A stretch of 39,584 bases of DNA, taken from Janthinobacterium sp. GW456P (GTDB lineage: Bacteria; Pseudomonadota; Gammaproteobacteria; Burkholderiales; Burkholderiaceae_D). Below, piece by piece: positions 36,341-39,584 of the stretch. The position numbers were made by a program, and so were the translations under genes. Where the stretch lies: the NCBI RefSeq assembly GCF_002127655.1, contig NZ_NEHB01000015.1, positions 1-39,584 on the forward strand. Reading direction: 5' to 3'. The notes below the pieces were generated by a model, which worked only from the letters and a program-made list of their open reading frames with translations, had not been told where the DNA came from and did not search any database. Each line of letters opens with the position of its first letter. Positions within the stretch are counted from its first letter, which is position 1.

Positions 36341-36505
36341 ATGTTCATGCCACGCCATCCGAAACCCCTGTTGAGTACCAAGGCGGTTGCCACGCAGGTC
36401 GTCCAGCAAAAGCAAGGGACGCAGCCCATGGACAAGCATGTGCTGATCGTCGAAACGGTCAAGTCGGCGGCACCGCCGCCAGCGGGCAAGAAGCCTGCAG
36501 GTTAG
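36341..36505 (+). CDS. Hypothetical 54-residue basic protein
   Basis: An open frame of 54 codons from ATG 36341 to TAG, with CAGGT about 6 nt upstream. The product starts MFMPRHPKPLLSTKAV, contains MDKHVLIVETVKSA and ends APPPAGKKPAG. It is Lys-, Pro- and Ala-rich with no membrane span or signal. Third positions are G/C-biased as in real genes here, and its stop TAG overlaps the stop of the convergent HDOD gene (TTAG, 36502-36505), as other convergent pairs in this window do. ATG 36347 is an alternative start. I do not recognise a family; it may not be translated. Confidence 0.45.
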   Translation: MFMPRHPKPLLSTKAVATQVVQQKQGTQPMDKHVLIVETVKSAAPPPAGKKPAG

Positions 36506-37350
36506 TGCACGAGTACCTTCAGCAGCGACTGTACTTCATCGTCCGATTCTTCCATGATGCTCGACAAGGTCGCATCGTCGCCGATCAGGCAATCGATGCT
36601 GCGCGCGGCGCGCGCTGCCCGTACGGCAATGGCGGCCGGGCTTTCGTTGAGAGGCGACGAGACGGGCGCCAGATCATTCGCCAGCAGCAGGGTGTCGCCC
36701 AATGATTCGGGCGGGATGGCGCGCAAGCCCTCCCACAGGGCATCGATGGCGCCCCGCACCGCTTCCGGCACCTTCAGCTTGGCCAGCACGCCATGGCCGA
36801 TGGCTTGTTCGCCATGTTCGACCCAGTCCTCCGGTTCGCCATCGAGGATGCCGGGGAATTCGGCCGCGCGCGACAGCAGATAAAAGCCGCCCACTTCATG
36901 CATGATGCCGGCAAACAGGGCCGTATCGGGATCCACCTTGGTGACGCGGCGGGCCAGCACCTGCGACAGGGCCGCCACATGGGCCGTATGTTCCCATAGC
37001 TGGTTGGCCTTCGCCTGCAGCGCGGGATCGGTGATGGTGCTGCCCAGCTGGCGCACGATCAGCGATGCCACCACCGACTGCAAGGTACGCACGCCGAGCC
37101 GCTGCACGGCGTTGCGCACGCTGGTGATTTCATTGCCGGAGCGGTTGAACGCCACGGAATTGGCGATGGCCACCGTGCGCGCGGCCAGCAGCGGGTCTGC
37201 CTGCACCAGCTTGGCGGCGGCCTCGATATGGCAGTCGGGATCGGACAGCGCCTCTTGCAGCTTGAGCGAAGCGTCCACATTGGCAGGAAAGGTCAGCTCG
37301 CCACGAGCGGCTTGTGCGGCGATGCTTTTAAAGGCGTCGAGTCTGTTCAT
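36502..37350 (-). CDS. HDOD-domain protein
   Basis: A 282-residue protein with an HDOD domain (about 12-215), the metal-free relative of HD phosphohydrolases used in bacterial signalling and motility control. ADPLLAARTVAIANSVAFNR and SVRNAVQRLGVRTLQSVV are the HDOD N-part. WEHTAHVAALSQVL and AGIMHEVGGFYLL show the position of the HD pair, here H-E, so hydrolysis is unlikely. The C-terminus is acidic (IMEESDDEVQSLL). No output domain such as EAL or GGDEF is attached. ATG 37350 lies after an AT-rich stretch and the gene stands alone. Its partner is unknown. Confidence 0.88.
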   Translation of the reverse strand: MNRLDAFKSIAAQAARGELTFPANVDASLKLQEALSDPDCHIEAAAKLVQADPLLAARTVAIANSVAFNRSGNEITSVRNAVQRLGVRTLQSVVASLIVRQLGSTITDPALQAKANQLWEHTAHVAALSQVLARRVTKVDPDTALFAGIMHEVGGFYLLSRAAEFPGILDGEPEDWVEHGEQAIGHGVLAKLKVPEAVRGAIDALWEGLRAIPPESLGDTLLLANDLAPVSSPLNESPAAIAVRAARAARSIDCLIGDDATLSSIMEESDDEVQSLLKVLVH

Positions 37351-37447
37351 TGAAAAAATTATACTCGCAATATTTCCGTGCGGAACTTTTTAACCATGAT
37401 CTTTTCGCAAACAGCTTAGCAAAAGGCAAGCAAAGCCCCGTAAACGG

Positions 37448-37485
37448 AAAAAAGGCATGCCTATATTGTTGACATGCCTTTTTTT
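37448..37485. terminator. Bidirectional terminator
   Basis: Stem AAAAAAGGCATG / CATGCCTTTTTTT (37448-37459 with 37473-37485) has a 13-nt loop. A and T runs on both sides let it work on either strand. It would end the minus-strand MarR transcript. The rest of the 197-nt gap 37351-37547 holds the GC hairpin at 37504-37546 and AT-rich sequence before the HDOD gene. Confidence 0.8.
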
Positions 37486-37503
37486 AACGACAGCGATCGT
37501 CAC

Positions 37504-37546
37504 AGCGCTGGACAGGACCATCGCGCAGCAGGTCCTGTTCAGCGCT
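37504..37546 (-). promoter_or_regulatory. Long 16-bp hairpin directly after the 94-residue gene
   Basis: Arms AGCGCTGGACAGGACC (37504-37519) and GGTCCTGTTCAGCGCT (37531-37546) pair over 16 bp with one G-U and an 11-nt loop. It starts one base past the minus-strand stop codon. No T run follows, so it is not a terminator alone; it precedes the terminator at 37448-37485. It might stabilise the 3' end. Confidence 0.5.
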
Positions 37547-37547
37547 A

Positions 37548-37832
37548 CTACAGAGCTTCGCTGAAGATCGCGTCGCAGCCTTCCACCAGCTCGTCGCTGT
37601 CTTCCAGCTCATCGGTCAAGCCCAGGTCGAACAGTTCTTCGACGGCGTTCATGAAGCTGTTGTGCTTGGTGGCGCCGATCAGGCGGTAGATTTCGCCGTC
37701 TTCGTTGCGCACGCCGATGATCAGTTTTTCCTGGCGCACCAGTTCCGGCGTGCTGGCGTTGAGCAGCAGGTTGCCGATGATGTGTTTATCGAAATGTGCG
37801 GGCTTTTTGCCTTCGAGCAGTGTGGTTTTCAA
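37548..37832 (-). CDS. Conserved-looking hypothetical protein, 94 residues
   Basis: A small acidic soluble protein beginning MKTTLLEGKKPAHFDKHIIG, with IIGVRNEDGEIYRLIGATKHN in the middle and an acidic end (LTDELEDSDELVEGCDAIF). No membrane span, signal or known catalytic motif is seen and I do not recognise the family. The start is TTG at 37832, supported by AAGGA 7 nt upstream; no ATG is suitably placed. It lies 45 nt downstream of the MarR gene on the same strand and is probably cotranscribed with it. It is followed by a 16-bp hairpin and a terminator. Confidence 0.72.
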   Translation of the reverse strand: MKTTLLEGKKPAHFDKHIIGNLLLNASTPELVRQEKLIIGVRNEDGEIYRLIGATKHNSFMNAVEELFDLGLTDELEDSDELVEGCDAIFSEAL

Positions 37833-37877
37833 CTTGGTTTCCTTTGTCTTGTTTGAATGTCTGTGCTTGGTGAATGG

Positions 37878-38312
37878 TCAGCCGTGGCCGTTGGCGATCG
37901 CGTGTTTCAAGCCTGCCAGGGTAGTTTCCAACCGCATGAAATCGTCTTCGGTATAGCCGTCGAACAGCTGTTGGCCCCGCTTGGTCAGCTTGGGGAACAC
38001 GTCATGGAACACCTGTTCGCCCTCGCAGCTCAGGCGCACATAATAGGAGCGCTTGTCGCGTGGACAACGTTCGCGTATCACCAGCCCCTTTTGTTCCAGC
38101 CGCTCCACCACGCCCGTCAAAGTCCCCTTGGTAATCAGGGTTTTCTGGCCCAGTTCCTTGTAGGACATGCCGCGGGTGTTGCCGAGCGTGGCAATGATGT
38201 CGAATTGCGCATGCGTCAAGCCGTACTGGCGCACGAAGTCGCTAGAAAACCGCTCGAAGCCTTGCATGCATTCGGCCAGCAGCCGGATACTTTTTAAATA
38301 TCGTTCACCCAT
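37878..38312 (-). CDS. MarR-family transcriptional regulator
   Basis: A 144-residue winged-helix regulator. The N-terminal dimer helix is followed by YGLTHAQFDIIATLGNTRG, the recognition region YKELGQKTLITKGTLTGVVERLEQKGLV and the wing RERCPRDKRSYYVRLS (Asp-x-Arg wing motif), all typical of MarR. The C-terminal helices complete the dimer. Such proteins repress genes and respond to phenolic or oxidative signals. ATG 38312 matches the family start. TATAAT lies 7 nt upstream on the coding strand (38325-38320), so the message may be leaderless. It is divergent from the AraC gene; the small gene after it may be a target or partner. Confidence 0.9.
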   Translation of the reverse strand: MGERYLKSIRLLAECMQGFERFSSDFVRQYGLTHAQFDIIATLGNTRGMSYKELGQKTLITKGTLTGVVERLEQKGLVIRERCPRDKRSYYVRLSCEGEQVFHDVFPKLTKRGQQLFDGYTEDDFMRLETTLAGLKHAIANGHG

Positions 38313-38319
38313 GGCAGTG

Positions 38320-38325
38320 ATTATA
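38320..38325 (-). promoter_or_regulatory. Candidate -10 element of the MarR gene
   Basis: TATAAT on the minus strand, 7 nt before the ATG. A start at normal distance would fall on or next to the ATG, giving a leaderless message. No good -35 is seen (CGGAAA at 17 bp). Confidence 0.35.
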
Positions 38326-38442
38326 TCCTTCCGCTCCGCTTTTTTCCGCCGCGCCAGGATGCGCCCTTGCAGGAGGGGCGCGATGGGGCGGAAGTCCGGT
38401 ATCATGTGGGCAACTCAGCCCTTGCCCCGATCCCGCCCGCCG

Positions 38443-39387
38443 ATGTCCTTCGCTAATCTTTCCCGTATCGGCCTCGACAAACCGCTGCGCTTGCTGCTGG
38501 TGCATGCCGGCGATGCCGAGTCGATCACCTGGGCCGGCCTGGTGCAGCCGTTGCGCCTGTGCGCGCGGGCGCTGGGGCCGCAGGCGTTCCAGCTGGACGT
38601 GCGCACGCCGGAACAGGCGGCCGCGCAGGGCGGCAACTGGCATATCGCGCTGCTGGTGGCCGATGAAACGCAAGCGCCGCTGCGCGCCGAGCTGTGCCGG
38701 ACCGTGATCGAGCGCTGCCGCTCGGCGCCGTTCTGGGGCGGCGTGGGGGCGGCCGTGCTGTGGCTGGCCGACGCGGGCGTCATGGATGGCGTGCGCATCG
38801 CCTTGCCCTGGGCCTTGTATGCCGATGCGGAGGCGAAGGCGGAACGGGCCATCCTGACGCCGCATTTGTTCGACATCGACGGCCCGCACATCACCTGCTG
38901 CGGCGGCGCGGCCAGCATCGACTTTTCGCTGACCCTGATCGAAACCATCTTTGGCGCCGACGTGCAGGCGCTCGTCAAGGAAGCCTTGTGCGTGGACAAG
39001 GTGCGCGGCAAGGAAGAGCGCCAGCGCGTGGCCTTGCAGGCGCGCTTCGGCGTGCTGCAGCCGAAGCTTTCCGAAGCGGTGACCTTGATGGAAGCCAATA
39101 TCGAGGAGCCGCTGTCGACCGACGACATCGCCAGCCTGGTGGGCCTGTCGCGGCGCCAGCTCGAGCGCTTGTTCAAGCAATACCTGGGCAGCCTGCCGTC
39201 GCGCTACTACCTGGAGCTGCGCCTGCAGCGCTCACGGCAACTATTGCTTGATACACATTATTCCATCGTGCAAGTTGGCCTGATGTGCGGCTTTTCCTCC
39301 GGTTCGCACTTTTCCACGGCGTTTGGCACCCTGTTTGGCAATACGCCGCGCGAAGAGCGGCAAAGAAAGCTGATGCCGCCAGTTTGA
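38443..39387 (+). CDS. AraC/GlxA-family regulator, ArgR-like
   Basis: A 314-residue regulator with an N-terminal DJ-1/PfpI-type (GATase1-like) domain (about 10-185; LRLLLVHAGD, ITCCGGAASIDFSLTLIE) and a C-terminal AraC DNA-binding domain with two helix-turn-helix motifs (DDIASLVGLSRRQLERLFKQ; VQVGLMCGFSSGSHFSTAF). This architecture is shared with GlxA-type regulators, including pseudomonad ArgR, which activates arginine uptake and catabolism. It lies directly upstream of a gene that looks like an arginine-pathway aminotransferase and a TGTCGC-N8-AA site. The start is uncertain: ATG 38443 fits the domain edge but lacks a ribosome site; ATG 38404 is the alternative. Confidence 0.82.
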   Translation: MSFANLSRIGLDKPLRLLLVHAGDAESITWAGLVQPLRLCARALGPQAFQLDVRTPEQAAAQGGNWHIALLVADETQAPLRAELCRTVIERCRSAPFWGGVGAAVLWLADAGVMDGVRIALPWALYADAEAKAERAILTPHLFDIDGPHITCCGGAASIDFSLTLIETIFGADVQALVKEALCVDKVRGKEERQRVALQARFGVLQPKLSEAVTLMEANIEEPLSTDDIASLVGLSRRQLERLFKQYLGSLPSRYYLELRLQRSRQLLLDTHYSIVQVGLMCGFSSGSHFSTAFGTLFGNTPREERQRKLMPPV

Positions 39388-39425
39388 TTAAAGCAAGCCC
39401 GGCTGTGATGAATTGTGAAAATCCT

Positions 39426-39468
39426 TGTCGCAGATTCAAAAGAGTTTTAGCATCCCGCTTTTTATAAT
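39426..39468 (+). promoter_or_regulatory. Candidate ArgR-type activator site and -10 element
   Basis: TGTCGC (39426-39431), eight bases, then AA (39440-39441) matches the half-site that I recall for Pseudomonas ArgR. A second half-site in direct repeat would begin near 39447 and is degenerate. It ends just before a perfect TATAAT (39463-39468). The -35 position (39440-39445, AAGAGT) is poor, as expected for an activator-dependent promoter. The transcript would lead into the gene starting at 39528. Confidence 0.5.
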
Positions 39469-39527
39469 GCAGTACACACGTAGCTGTCGTAGCTGCGGAG
39501 TACCTAACATATTGATGGGGAAATGCT

Positions 39528-39584
39528 ATGAATGCCAAGCTTGATTCGACCGTAACGGCTCGTCCAGTCACCCGGGAAACCTTT
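39528..39584 (+). CDS. Partial: probable acetylornithine/succinylornithine aminotransferase N-terminus
   Basis: The window ends 19 codons into this frame, which reads MNAKLDSTVTARPVTRETF. GGGGA lies about 6 nt before the ATG, a good ribosome site. The VTRxTF start resembles the N-terminus of AruC/AstC/ArgD-type ornithine-derivative aminotransferases, which continue with FDEVMVP-like sequence; 19 residues cannot prove this. The upstream ArgR-like regulator and site agree with an arginine succinyltransferase pathway operon running right of the window. Confidence 0.5.
   Translation, partial: MNAKLDSTVTARPVTRETF

Noticed and set aside
36223..36489. An 88-codon minus-strand frame
   Set aside because: It runs through the UUCG terminator at 36238-36262 and opposes the better supported plus-strand small ORF; no ribosome site was seen.

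Overview
The window looks like chromosome of a high-GC betaproteobacterium, most likely of the Oxalobacteraceae (Janthinobacterium/Massilia/Duganella type). This is inferred from strong G/C third-position bias, the gene families (class II dihydroorotase, queA-tgt-yajC-secD-secF order, glt-type ABC operon, PagL) and short intergenic GTCGGATTA..TAATCCGAC inverted repeats. No phage, transposase, CRISPR, tRNA or recognisable defence locus is visible; this is mostly housekeeping and metabolic chromosome.

Layout. 25-192: 5S rRNA with terminator, the tail of an rrn operon. 403-6494: a PagL-type lipid A deacylase (minus), a 3-hydroxyisobutyrate dehydrogenase-family reductase, an M20 amidohydrolase (minus), and a molybdopterin oxidoreductase closely followed by a lipoprotein metallopeptidase. 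6771-10190: two tandem, very similar acyl-CoA ligases behind a promoter whose spacer is a perfect palindrome. 10187-14434: an acyltransferase-3 membrane protein (minus) divergent from a membrane-anchored LytTR regulator, then a PhoD-like phosphatase and an acyl-CoA thioesterase (both minus). 14496-21271: an ATM1-type ABC exporter, a four-gene glutamate/aspartate ABC importer with a hairpin between binding protein and permeases, and an exported amidohydrolase. 21421-25639: pyrC, a DUF3025 gene, a Gfo/Idh/MocA oxidoreductase, an MFS permease and a 41-residue membrane microprotein, tightly packed. 25687-25797: an inverted pair of REP-like repeats. 25824-33900: recG (minus) divergent from queA-tgt-yajC-secD-secF, with GC hairpins in both gaps of the yajC-secD-secF part. 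33975-36144: a degenerate ClpP-like exported protein overlapping a WYL/YafY regulator, then a glutathione S-transferase behind a CTGACA-N5-TGTCAG operator. 36145-37547: a structured RNA/terminator region, a 54-codon ORF, an HDOD protein and a terminator. 37548-38312: a MarR regulator with a small downstream gene (minus). 38443-end: an AraC/GlxA regulator resembling pseudomonad ArgR, followed by the first 19 codons of what is probably an arginine-catabolic aminotransferase, with a TGTCGC-N8-AA half-site and perfect -10 between them.

How the genes work together. Clear functional units are fatty-acid activation (fadD pair), acidic amino-acid uptake (gltIJKL), queuosine tRNA modification plus Sec accessory translocation (queA-tgt-yajC-secDF), and a probable arginine-catabolic regulon at the right edge. 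I found no convincing wholly new system. The best leads are regulatory: the ArgR-like site, the palindrome in the fadD promoter and the WYL/GST operator. Two small genes that automated callers may miss are also worth checking, as is the degenerate ClpP-like protein.
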